Assembly (NCBI GenBank): GCA_905221605.1
Contig: CAJNDS010002501.1
Coordinates: 597,501 to 647,500, forward strand
DNA: 50,000 nt
DNA from: Symbiodinium natans
Taxonomy: Eukaryota > Sar > Dinophyceae > Suessiales > Symbiodiniaceae
Reading direction: 5' to 3'
Shown here: piece after piece, positions 13,595 through 25,500 of the stretch
Layout: every line of letters starts with the position of its first letter
Numbering within the stretch: position 1 is the first letter of the stretch
Translations under genes and position numbers: made by a program
The notes under the pieces: model-generated
Told to the model about the DNA's origin: nothing
Database searches by the model: none
Seen by the model: only the letters and a program-made list of their open reading frames with translations

Positions 13595-16500
13595 CATACC
13601 TCCCATCCCGGCCATCGGGGAGAGTCGAGGTGAAAGCCCACTTGGGGTTAGACCGCTCTAAACCCGAAAAAGGCGGTAGTTTGGGTGGCTGGGGTGGGAT
13701 CCGCTGCACCGAGGCGGCCCGACCCGCCACCACTCCCTGGCGGGTCGGGACCGCGGCACTTCGGAACACCCCAAACCCTAAACCCTAAACCTTGCCTCTG
13801 CATGAGCGAGGCTGCCCTGATTCCGGATCTTCGAGTAGAGGGTGCCCTCTGGTGCCTGGGAGAACACGAAGGAAGGGTTTAGGGTTTAGGGTTTAGGGTT
13901 TAGGGTTTAGGGTTTAGGGTGTAGGGTGTAGGGTTTAGGGTTTAGGGTTTAGGGTTTAGGGTTTAGGGTTTAGGGTTTAGGGTTTAGGGTTTAGGGTTTA
14001 GGGCTTAGGGCTTAGGGCTTAGGGCTTAGGGTTTAGGGTTTCGAGTTTCGAGTTTAGGGCTCATTTTGCTTTGTTGTTCTGGCTGAGGATTTGGGACTTA
14101 GGGTTGATATCTTGAACCCCAGGACCCGGTTGCTGACTCATGGTTGGGGTAGTATTAAATGTTTTTTAAAGTGTATATTCCTTATTGGATTTAAGTACCC
14201 TGAAAAAATGTTTGGGATAGTATTAAAATTTACTTTCACATTTGGATAGTATTGAACTTTTACATTTATCTTGGGATAGTATTAAAAATTTACATTTACA
14301 TTGGGGTAGTATTAACAATTTACATTTATATTGGGATGGTATGAAAAATTTGCATTTATATTCCTTATTGGGTGACGAAGAGTTGGGTTTTAAAACCCTT
14401 AAACGGTTTAGTGTTTAGGGTTTAGGGTGCAGGGTTTAATAAAGTAAAATGTTTCCCAACTATGACAAGGATTGGGTACGTCTACTCTTGCTTCAAGCAT
14501 CCGCTCAAGTGGCCCTGAAGCATCGAAAGCTCCTTGATCTGGGGTTTAGAGTTTAGGGTTTAGGGTTTAGGGTTTAGGGTTCAGGGTTTAGGGTTTAGGG
14601 TTGATGCTTGAGAGTTGAGGGTTTAGGGGCCCTTTTGTTCCAGGATCCTGGCCTTTGGAAGGATTTGCAACAATCCCTGCCCTACCCCAAAACGATGCCC
14701 CAAAAAGGAGCCTCATTTTGGGTAGGGGGGTAGTTGGGGCGCACGATGAAAATGAGATGTGCTACAATCAACCCTGAACCCTAAACCCTAAACCCTAATC
14801 CTTAAACCCTAAACCCTAAACCCTATTCATAGCCCTCAAAGCTGCTTTTGCTTCGTGCCAGGCCCAGACGAGCTTCAGCGTTTATTGGCGTTCTGGTATA
14901 GCGAACAAAGTATGAGTACACATACACACACACACATACATATAAATATAGAAACATACAAACAAACAATGAAGAAATTCACACTACCGAAGTGTGACGA
15001 CAAACAATCAGAGCTCAACCCTGAAACACGAAGTGACTGCAACTCCCAGAAGTCCTTTTACTTGTCGGCTTGAGCCACACGCGAAGTGTGGGAAGTCAGC
15101 TCAGGTACTGGCTGCAGTGGGAGGGATCCAGAAGTCTTATATCTTGACACGCTCCCTTGAAACAGCGAAGTTGAACGAAGCTGTTTCAACCCATATGCTG
15201 AAGTGAAGCTGTACTCTCAAAAGCAAGTGAGATTAGGTGAAGTTGGAAGTCCTCCAAGCAAACATCGAAGTGGATTAAGTCCACAACACTCTAATCCGGA
15301 AGTGAGAAATGACAAAGAAGTTCCGAGACGGGAATGAAATCTCCTCAGATCCGAAGTGCACTTCAGCAGTGCTCCTCTGTAGCGGGCACGAAGTGACTGC
15401 ACAGCCAATGCCCTCGAGATCCAGAAGTCTCCTTCGCTTGCTTCATCAAAGCGACTGAAGTCGCTGGGGCGAAGTGGCATGTGCATGTAGCGATTGCGCC
15501 CATGGGAAGTCTGATTCCACGCCAGGGTGAAGAAGTCCTGCCAGGTGCCAGGAAGCTTGAGGATCGACATCGTGTTGGCCATCGCTGACGTGATTTCGAT
15601 GTCACCGGAAGTCACATTGATGAAGTAGTCGATGTAGCGACGGTTCCACACCCTGAAGTGGTTGCCATCGATGAAGTTTGTGATCTGCTGCGAAGTCAGC
15701 CTCACACTCAGAAGTCCAATCGGACTGCGAAGATGCACATTTGCCGAAGTGGGATTTTCCTCCAGCATCAACTGAAGTCCAAAGCTGGCCAACCAAATGG
15801 CTGCTCTGGGGCACATGCAGAAGTTGAGGTGGTCGCCTGCGAAGGGCTGCATGGCACTCTGAAGTCGAAGTGGAGTGCCTCCTTTTGACAGCCAAGTCAA
15901 AAGAATATGAAGTGTGGCGCAATACCACAATCGCACTGACAGCTCAGGCATCCTGTCAATGAAGTTCGGGGCAGTGAAGACAGGGCTGAAGTGGAGGTAG
16001 AAGTCGACCTCATTCGACACATAGGAAGTGGAGCCACCAAAGACACCAGGGAAGAGCATCAAGGCTTGAAGTCCACCGATCATGAAGTCATTGTCTCCAG
16101 GGCGAAGTTGAAGGCAGGCATAGATCGCACCAAACTCCGAAGTGTTTGGCACGAAAAGCTTGGTCACCTGCTTACCTGTGCGAAGAGCTTCCAGGAAGTC
16201 TTCCACTGTGTTATGGTGGGTGTAGTTGGGGTTGTCGATGGCGAAGTCGCTCATCCCAGCGAAGTGGGTCCAGCCGAAGTGCTCTCGACCACGACCAAGA
16301 AGTCGAGCAGCCTCTCTGCCGTAGAAAGAGACACGAAGTAGATCGGCCGCTTGGTTCATCCTCAAGAACATCATGGGATGAAGTCCTCGAACCTGCTCAC
16401 GCAGACTTGAAGTGTAGCGCAACTCTGGGGTCACTCCTGGCGGAAGTGCGCTTGAAGCCACACGCGGAGGATGTGGAATTGCTTGTAGGAAGTTCACCGA

Positions 16501-19500
16501 CGGGACGTACAGCGAATGTTGCTGCACGAAGCCTTTGAAGTCCCGCATGACCTGCGCCTCTTGAGGGGAACTCGGAGGAGGAAGTGCCGAGGCATGAAGT
16601 CCGAGAACCGCTGCCTTGGGTGCCATTGTTGTGCACGAAGTTGAAGTAGAAGCGGTTATAGAGCTCGGCAATCACAAAGAAGTCTCGCTTAGCGAGCACA
16701 ATCCGGTGTGAAGTAAAGAAGTCATGTCCCAAGAAAATTGGGCACAATCCGGTTTGAAGTTCCACACCATCCACGCAGCAAAACGAACACCAAAAGAAGT
16801 GTCGCAAGTCCATCACAGGAGCATCATGAGGTGATGCAGTCAGCAAACCATGGCGGCAAGCGAAAAAACCAAGGCACGAAGTTGCAACCGAAATGTCGGC
16901 AGCGGACGTGAAGTCCTGCAAGTCAGCTCTGGGCAAGTTCTGAAGCATTCGGACTTCCGGGAACCCTGAAATATCACATACCTGAGGGGAGCTCTGGCTC
17001 AAATTCAAATTGAAGTGAAACTTACTCTCAGCTACCTGGCTCAACTCAACAAGTTAGGCTACCCTACCAAAAGGATACCCTACTCCTAAGGCTCCTAGGT
17101 GCTTCAGAAGTACAGGATTCGAAGCACCAGCAACTTTCTTTATTTGAAGTATGCTTTGTTGAACCAACTCTTGCATGAACAAGAAACGAAGTTCGACATG
17201 ACGACCCCGAAGCGAGCGCTCATCGAGTTCCGGCCGAGGAACCGGTAAAAACGCGGATGTTGATTTTCGAAGTGATTTCCATTTCGAGAAGCAGGGATTT
17301 CACGAAGAGGCATTCCGAAGTGCCAAGACCGATGCTGTAAAGCTCTGCTTCGCCACTAGAAGTCGCGATCGTCTGTTGGGCGCGGCTTTGCGAAGCAATT
17401 AAAGCACCGTTGAAGAACACTGCAACACCTGAAGTGCTCTTACGTGTCTGAACACAGCCTGCCCAATCCGAGTCTACATATGTTACGACATCAAGAGAAG
17501 TCATGTGCTCACGCAGCTTGACTCTCGGTCGAAGTGTCAAGACACAGGCCTTGGTTCCTTGCAGATAGCGAAGTAGCTGGTCGAAGCCACGCACGCACAC
17601 GGGACATCTCACACCATCTCTTTTTGGGCGCTTGACCCACTTAGTTGAGATGGCATTCTGAAGTTGCTCCTCTGTACACTCCGACTCAAGACGCTCTTCA
17701 AACACCTCGAAGTGCTCAAGAGACTCGCGCTCCTTTTGCATTCCCAAAACCACCTGTTCTTTTTCCTTTGCCTTTGCTCAAGTTTCCTTTGCTTCCTTTC
17801 TTTCCTGAACCGAAGTTCGGGCCTTTTCCAAGACTCTTTCCTTTTCCTTTACCTTTCATGAAGTTCCAGTGACCGAAGCCACCTTTTCCTCCTTTTCCTT
17901 TCTTTCCTTTTCCTTTCCATCCTTTGCCGACTGCTCCTATGTCCATTGGAGCTGGACCTTGGTTCTGGGAAGTTGCAGTGCCCTGAAGCATCAACCGAGA
18001 CCTGAAGTCAGAAACAATGATCTCACGCATCTGTGCAAACGTGCGAAGGGAAGTAGAATTCAAACGCAGATGCTGCTGAAGCGGTCCTGAAGTTTTTTTT
18101 GTAGCGTGGCAATAAGAACTCCGTCGGGCAGAAGTGCGCCGGTCAGCGCTTCGTAACGAATCTTCACTGTCTCCCATGCGTTGAAGTCCTGTTCAAAGGT
18201 CGCCGTGTTAAACCTCCAATCCAACACTTGTGCAAGAAGTGAATGTCCGCGTTGCGCGTCGGGCATGCTGAATTTCTGCTTCAACCTACGCCATGCTTCG
18301 AAGACGTTTCCACCGATGTTCTGTCGCACTAAAAGTTTCGCTGCGCCGGAAGTGAGATTCGCCGAAAGAACATGAAGTTTTCGACTGAACGCGTGAAGCT
18401 GTTGTGCGCGCGGATGTCCGAACTGTGCGAAGTGTGCATCCTCGATTTCGGCATCTGAAGCTGCACTCCGCTCGAGAAGTTGACTTACATCGGCATCGAA
18501 AAGAGCAACATAGATAGTGAAGTTCCATTCCCATTCTTCCCAGGATTCTGGGGCTCCATTAAACACTGAAGGAAGCGGCAACCGAAGTTTGCCTGCAAGC
18601 TCACCTTCTAGCTCTGCATGCCACCTACCCGAAGTCTCTCTGGAGCACTTAGTGCTCCGCTACCATGAAAAATTCACACTACTGAAGTGTGACGACAAAC
18701 AATCAGAGCTCAACGCTGAAACACGAAGTGACTGCAACTCCCAGAAGTCCTTTTACTTGTCGGCTTGAGCCACACGCGGAGTGTGGGAAGTCAGCTCAGG
18801 TACTGGCTGCACTGGGAGGTGACAGAAGTCTTATATCTTGACAAACAAACAAGCATACATACATACATACATACATACATACATACATACATACATACAT
18901 ACATACATACATACATACATACATACATACATACATACATACATACATACATACATACATACATACAATACTCTTTGTATATATAGATGTATATATATAT
19001 ATATATGTATACATATTTATATGTATGTATTTATATTGGTTATATACATACCTACATTATATCGCTTTCCCAGGAAAAAAAGGGTATCGCTCTTGGATCA
19101 GGTATCGCTCTCCCGTGATAAAAAAACGATTTTGTCCGCCGCTAGTCATGCTACAAGAGGCGGCAGCTTAGACGGTCGCTCATCTGTTGCACCTTCTTCA
19201 GCTGCTCCTGTACAGCGCTGCTGTCGCCACCGTGACCCTCATGACCCCACGTGACCACAGATCCATCGCCCAGGATTGCAGCAAATGCAGCAGACGAAGC
19301 TTTGATCTGTTGCACATGCTTCAGCTGCTCCTGTACGGCACTGCTGTCGCCACCATAGTCAGCATGACCCCAGGTGACCACAGATCCATCGCCCAGGAGT
19401 GCAGCAAATGTGTAGCTGGAAGCTTGGATCTGTTGCACATTCCTCAGCAGCTGCTGTACGGCACTGCTGTCGGCACCATAGAGAGCATCACCCCAGGTGA

Positions 19501-22500
19501 CCACAGATCCATCGCCCAGGATTGCAGCAAATGCACCAGACGAACAAACTTGAATCTGTCGCACGTTCTTCAGCTGCTCCTGTACGGCACTGCTGTCGCC
19601 ACCAAAGCTAGGATCACCCCATGTGACCGCACATCCATCGCCCAGGATTGCGGCAAATGCACGATTGGAAGCTTGGATCTGCTGCACATTCTTTAGAAGC
19701 TCCTGCACGGCACTGCTGTCGCCACCACAGTGAGCATCACCCCACGTGACCACAGATCCATCGCCCAGGATTGCAGCAAACGCGCGCTGGGAACCTTGGA
19801 TCTGTTGCACATTCTTCAGCTGCTCCTGTACAGCACTGCTGTCACCACCACGTGCAGCCACACCCCAGGTGAGCACAGATCCATCGCCCAGGATTGCAGC
19901 AAATGCATCATAGGAAGCCAAAGCTTGGATCTGTTGCACATTCTTCAGCTGCTCATGTACGGCACTGCTGTCGCCACCAAAGCTAGGATGCCCCCAGGTG
20001 ACCACAGATCCATCGCCCAGGATTGCAGCAAATGCACCACACGAACCTTGGATCTGTTGCACATTCTTCAGCTGCTCCTGTACATCACTGCTGTCACCAC
20101 CATAGTCAGCATGACCCCAGGTGACTACAGATCCATCGCCTAGGATTGCAGCAAATGCGTGGCTGGAAGCTTGGATCTGTTGCACATTCCTCAGCTGCTG
20201 CTGTACGGCACTGCTGTCGCCACCATAGAGAGCATAACCCCAGGTGACCACAGATCCATCACCCAGGATTGCGGCAAATGCACGATTGGAAGCTTGGATC
20301 TGCTGCACATTCTTTAGAAGCTCCTGCACGGCACTGCTGTCGCCACCACAGTGAGCATCACCCCACGTGACCACAGATCCATCGCCCAGGATCGCAGCGA
20401 ATGCCGAACCCCAAAGCAAGTGGCTGGTGGCTGCAAGTGTGACCTGCGTCACATGCAGGGTTAGCACGTCACCGTTCTGCAGCCTTGCTTCTTTGATACT
20501 TGACGCTCCCTCAAGCACCTCTCCAGAAGAGTTCAACAGCCTGCCTTGGCCAACGTTTAGAGCACTTTGGGCGAACCTCTTCAGCGACTCTACAGATGCA
20601 TCCGCCTCCACGGTCAGAGTTGCCGCCTTTCCACTCAGCAGATGCACATCCACTGAAATCGACGACATGATGCTTCGGGGGGTCGGGTTTAGGGTTTAGG
20701 GTTTGCAATGTAGCCCTATAAGGGTCCATGTACCTTAATAATGACTACGTGGGCCTTAAAGTACTTCCTAAATAGGGACGTTGGGTCCCAAGTATATGAT
20801 AATGAGGTACATGGACCCTTAGGGTACAGTTTAATAGTGTTGGCCGGGGTGTGGGTACTGTCTACATGAAACTTCCTGGTTTCAAGTTTCGGGCGGAACT
20901 TGGTGTTTTAAGATTCTGGGTTTTCGGGGCGATGGCCTGAGGGTGTTGTGGGACTTTTGGTTTCTGGGGTTGAAGGGTACTTACAGTTAGGCAGGGTTAC
21001 GTGCATTTCAAGCGCTAGTTGTTGCAAAATGGTAGCTTCCCTTGGTTGCTAGACCCAGGAGTAGCCTCGGAATAGAAGGGGTAAACCCTAAACCCTAAAC
21101 CCTAAACCGTTTTAAGGGGTTTATAAGAGACCCTAAACAAAACAAAGAAATGAGGACCGTCTCCGGGTCCCAGGTTGGCTAGGATCTTCTTACCAAGGAG
21201 GTATATTCCGAGCCCCTGGACAGATGTTTAGAACCCTAGGTTTAGGGTTTAGGGTTTAGGGTTTAGGGTTTAGGATTTAGGGTTTAGGGTAAAACCTTAA
21301 CAACTAGTCTCGGACTGGTAGTGTCGACCCCTGATGAATAGACCCCCTCCCTTAGCAAGGACTACAACGGGGATCGTAGTCTTAGGGGGTTTAGGGTTTA
21401 GGGTTTAGGGTTTAGGGTTTAGGGTTTCGGGTTAGTAGATATTGCTGCTGGCTGTCTCGATGGGCGAAGCGGATGTGCCCCATTCTTGTTGCAGGACTCT
21501 GCTGGCTTTCCAGAAGATTTAGGTTCCCAAAACAGGGGTACCCCTTTTATACCCCAAATACAATAGAATCCCTTTAAAACCCCCCCCCCCCCCCCCAAAA
21601 AAAAAAAAAAAGTAACCCTATCTTCGGAAACCCCCACATGTGGTTGTTGTTCATGGTTCATGCCATCTCGATCAAATACTAAGCCCCCTAAATATATTCT
21701 CGACCCTGAGCCCTAAACCCTAAACCCTAAACCCTAGAGTTGAAAGGAGTGGAGCTTGGAGTTTAAATGAGGCCCCAAAAGGGAACATTGTTTTAGAGAA
21801 CTGGCCGTCTGTCCAACCCTCAACCCGAGTCCCAACAAACACCCCGAGTCCTAAAACTCTCACCTTTAGGGTTTAGGGTTTAGGGCTTATTTCCAGGGTT
21901 TAGGATTTAGGTTTGTTGGCGGCCGTCAGGACTTTCGGCCGTTGAGGGAGGAAGTCCCCAATCTCATGCTTGATCGACATCCGCCTCATTGTTCCCACGA
22001 CGTTCGCAACTCCAGCGGGCTCGGAATGAGGACCATCACTCGACGGGTTTAGGGCTAGGGTTTAGGGTTACCTTCAACTCGAAACCCTAGATCCTAAACC
22101 CAAAACTTGGCTGCACTCAGGAGGGTAGCTATAAATTAAACTTTTAGCTGCCTTAATAAGAACCCAATGAACCCAAAAAAGGTAAGGATCTAAAGTTACA
22201 GTAAAGTACCACAAAGAAAACCCCAAACTCTTGGTTGTTAGGGTTTGGGGCCTTTTAGGGTGGCAGCTCCAGATCGTTGAGACCTGGGAGCCATCTCGCT
22301 GGAAATGCCCCCCCCCCCCCCCCCCGTCAAAGACTGCCCGAAACACTGTTTGGAGGTTTAGGGTTTAGGGTTTAGGGTTTAGGGTTTAGGGTTCAGGGTT
22401 CAGGGTTCAGGTTTAGGTCTACTTGGAGGTTCATGGTACTTACTAACCAACAGTCCCTGTTTGTATAACTGTGCTTGACACCATATTAGGGCACTTAAGG

Positions 22501-25500
22501 GGCGCATAAGTGGGTCATAAGTGCAGTTACAATAGGTTAATAAGTACCATGAACCTCCAAGTGCGGTACTGAGGCAGAACGCTTCTTTTCCGCTCTTGCA
22601 GAAACCTGCGCCATCATCCAACAACTACGAAACCTAGTAATTGAAAAAGGTCACTCTTTTGGCTTTACACAGGCTTAGCCCAAAGTGAGTAGCTGTAAAG
22701 TTGGGCTGAGACCAGTCTCGCCCCCCCCCCCCCCCCCCGAATCAACAAGAGGCCTTCACGGCTAAACCCATAACTCATGGGTTTTCTGAAACTGAAAGCC
22801 CTGGTACCCTAAATCAGAATCCTCAACTCCAAAATGCACGACAAGCTCAGTTAGGGTTTAGGTTCCTAGCCTATGAACCCTAAACCCTCGACTAGACCCG
22901 AAACCCAAGACACCCTAAACCCCAAACCTAAACCCTAAACCCTAAACCCTAAACCCTAAACCCTAAACCCTAAACCCTAAACCCTAAACCCTAAACCCTA
23001 AACCCTAAACCCTAAGCCGATGGGCTGCGACGCATCCCGGGACTCTCTCCTGGGCCGCGGACAAACTCCAGGAGCAAGTACACCCTCTCCGCGTCCTGGG
23101 GATCACCCTAAACACTACTTGGCGGTTCCCTACTTGGAGGTTTAGGGATTAGGGTTTAAGGAGTTTAGGGTTTCGGGTTACATGGAGGTTCATGGTACTT
23201 TTTAACCAATTCTGACGGTACCTATAACCCCACTTCTAAGACCCTTGAGTGCCCTAATGGATGTAAGTGCAGCTATAAACCTCCAAGCATACCCTAAACT
23301 CCACTTGTGGTCCCCACAACCCCATTGCTAATGCAACTTCTACGCTGGCTCATTGAATTTTGTCAAAAAGCTTTCGCAACGAAAGAGGCGCGCGGCGACT
23401 TGAGTTTAGGGTTTAGAGTTTAGGATTTAGGATCTAGGGTTTAGGGTTCGCAACAAAGACGAGGATAAGGACGAGGACGAGCACCAGGACGATGAGGACC
23501 AGGACCCAGGACAAGGCGACGAACAAAGCGATGATTATGTTGATGATTGCCTTTTTGACCTTGACGATGATGGATGAATGAACGAATGAACGAATGAATG
23601 AATGAACGGAACGAATGACCGATTGAACGAATTAATGGTTGGATTGATGGGTGGATGAATGAATGAATCAATGCATGAATGAATGAATGAATGAATGAAT
23701 GAATGAATGAATGAATGAATGAATGAATGAATGAATGAATGAATGAATGAATGAATGAATGAAATTAATGACTGAATGAATGGATGAATGCATGCATGCA
23801 TGAATGAATGGATGAATGAATGAATGATGACGGTGATGTTGAGGATTTGCTCCTGTTGACGAAGCTGATCAATGAAGATGACCAGAGCCATGCAAAGGCA
23901 TGCAAGGGCGGTTTGTAATTATGCAAGATCTTTGCGGACGGCGTATACTTGCTGGAACACTGGCGAAAATGTAATGGCAGTGGCTGTTTGCTAGTTCCAA
24001 AGTCCATTGCCACTGACTGAAAGGGCCTTTGGAACAATCCGGAGGCTACACCCTCTGAGCCCTGCGAAAGCCCTATACACCCTCAAACCTAAGCCCCGAT
24101 GGCCCAAGTCTAGCCCGAAGCCAATCAACTTCTTTGAAGGACCTGATTGGTCCGACAACACCCTCCCTCCCCTCCCCTTCCCCCAGCCCGCACCATTTCC
24201 TCAAAGTACTCGTACAGCCGCACGATGTTGGGATGGTTGAGGCGCTGTTGCGTGGCGACCTGTGCAGTTTAAGTCATCGAGTGGGTGCTCTGGCACGAAA
24301 ACCCTAAGAGGCGATTAGGGAAACTTGACGCCCTAGCCCTAAACCCTAAACCCGAATCCCAAGCTCGGATCGCTCGAGCCACGTGAGGGAATCCGCTCTG
24401 AAAGAAATGACCCGAAGCCGCAAAGCCTCCGAGGCGGCTCAGAGTGCAAGGCATATGTGAAACAGGGTTTATAGTGCTGTTGTTTAGGGCTTAGGGTTTG
24501 AGGGTTGAGGGTTGAGGCTTTAGGGTTTGGGGTTCAGGGTTTAGGGTTTAGGGGTCTCCGAAATTAAGGGTACCTTATAGGGCCATTATTACAAGGCGTT
24601 CCTACTATTTGGGGGATTATATTACGGGCCCCATTTGTTCGTAAACCCCCCCATTTTTGGTGCAGAACCCTGTCAAATCCTGAAACCTAAACCTTAAACC
24701 CTAGCCCGACACCCTAAACACAACACCAAACCCCACCATCATGAAAAGACCCTGCGATGAATTTGCCGGAGCCTCATAGGCCCCTTAAGCGGCCAAATAT
24801 GGTTACAAGTGCAGCTATAAGTACAGTTATAATCCTAAACCCTAAACCCTAAACCCTAAACCCTGAACCCTAAAAACCCTGAACCCTGAACCCTAAACCC
24901 CGAAAGTACAGTTATAGTTAATAAGTACCATAGGTACCATGAAGATCCAAGCAGCCTCCCGTTCGACGTACTGCTGGAGGCAGTGCTCCTGTCATCTGCT
25001 GCTTGGGAATGGGGATGTAGGGTTTAGGATGTTTAGGGTTTAGGGTTTAGGGTTTCAGGGTTTAGGACGCGCCGTTGGAGCTTCGGCTCCAATCAAAAAA
25101 CCCTACACCCGATAAACCCGAAACCCTAAACCCGAAACCCTAAACCCTAAACCCGAAACCCTAAACCCTAATCCCTAAACCCTAACCTACAGGCCCTAAG
25201 CTCCTAAGACCCGCAACGCCATGTACCCTAAATTCCTTCAACTTCCTGAGCCCCATTATAATCTACTAATTACTTAAGAACCCCCCAAAAAATCCTACTC
25301 TTCCTTATTAAGGGCAATATAGGGATTATCATTTTTTAAAAAAATTCTTTTTGGGGTTCTTAAGCAAGTAGTAGAAATAGGGGCCCAAAAAAACCACATA
25401 AACATAAGGATCCCCCTTATAGGGGCCCTTATACCCCAATAGTAGGACCCTTATGTTTCTGTGTTTTTTTTTAGGGGCTCCTGAAATAAAGAGCAATGGA

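Larger units (their letters stand above)
14970..18843 (-). mobile_element. complete LTR retrotransposon, Ty1/copia type, non-autonomous
   Basis: Near-identical 180- and 178-bp direct repeats bound the element. Each starts TG and ends CA, and AACAA is duplicated on the two outer flanks (14965-14969 and 18844-18848). The sense strand is minus: right LTR, tRNA-type primer site, gag, RNase H, a 2-kb extra region, left LTR. Protease, integrase and reverse transcriptase are missing between gag and RNase H, so mobility would need a helper element. It inserted into an A/C/T-rich microsatellite within the kinase intron. The whole element is packed with ACTTC on its sense strand. Confidence 0.92.

Noticed and set aside
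13081-13788. Polyglutamine protein on the plus strand
   Set aside because: The frame is built from minisatellite, MITE and CAG sequence, with no independent protein signal.
19187-20143. Plus-strand frames opposite the RCC1-type gene
   Set aside because: Shadows of the repeated minus-strand coding sequence.
23441-23891. His/Ser/Phe-rich frames at the GAAT repeat
   Set aside because: Microsatellite translation.
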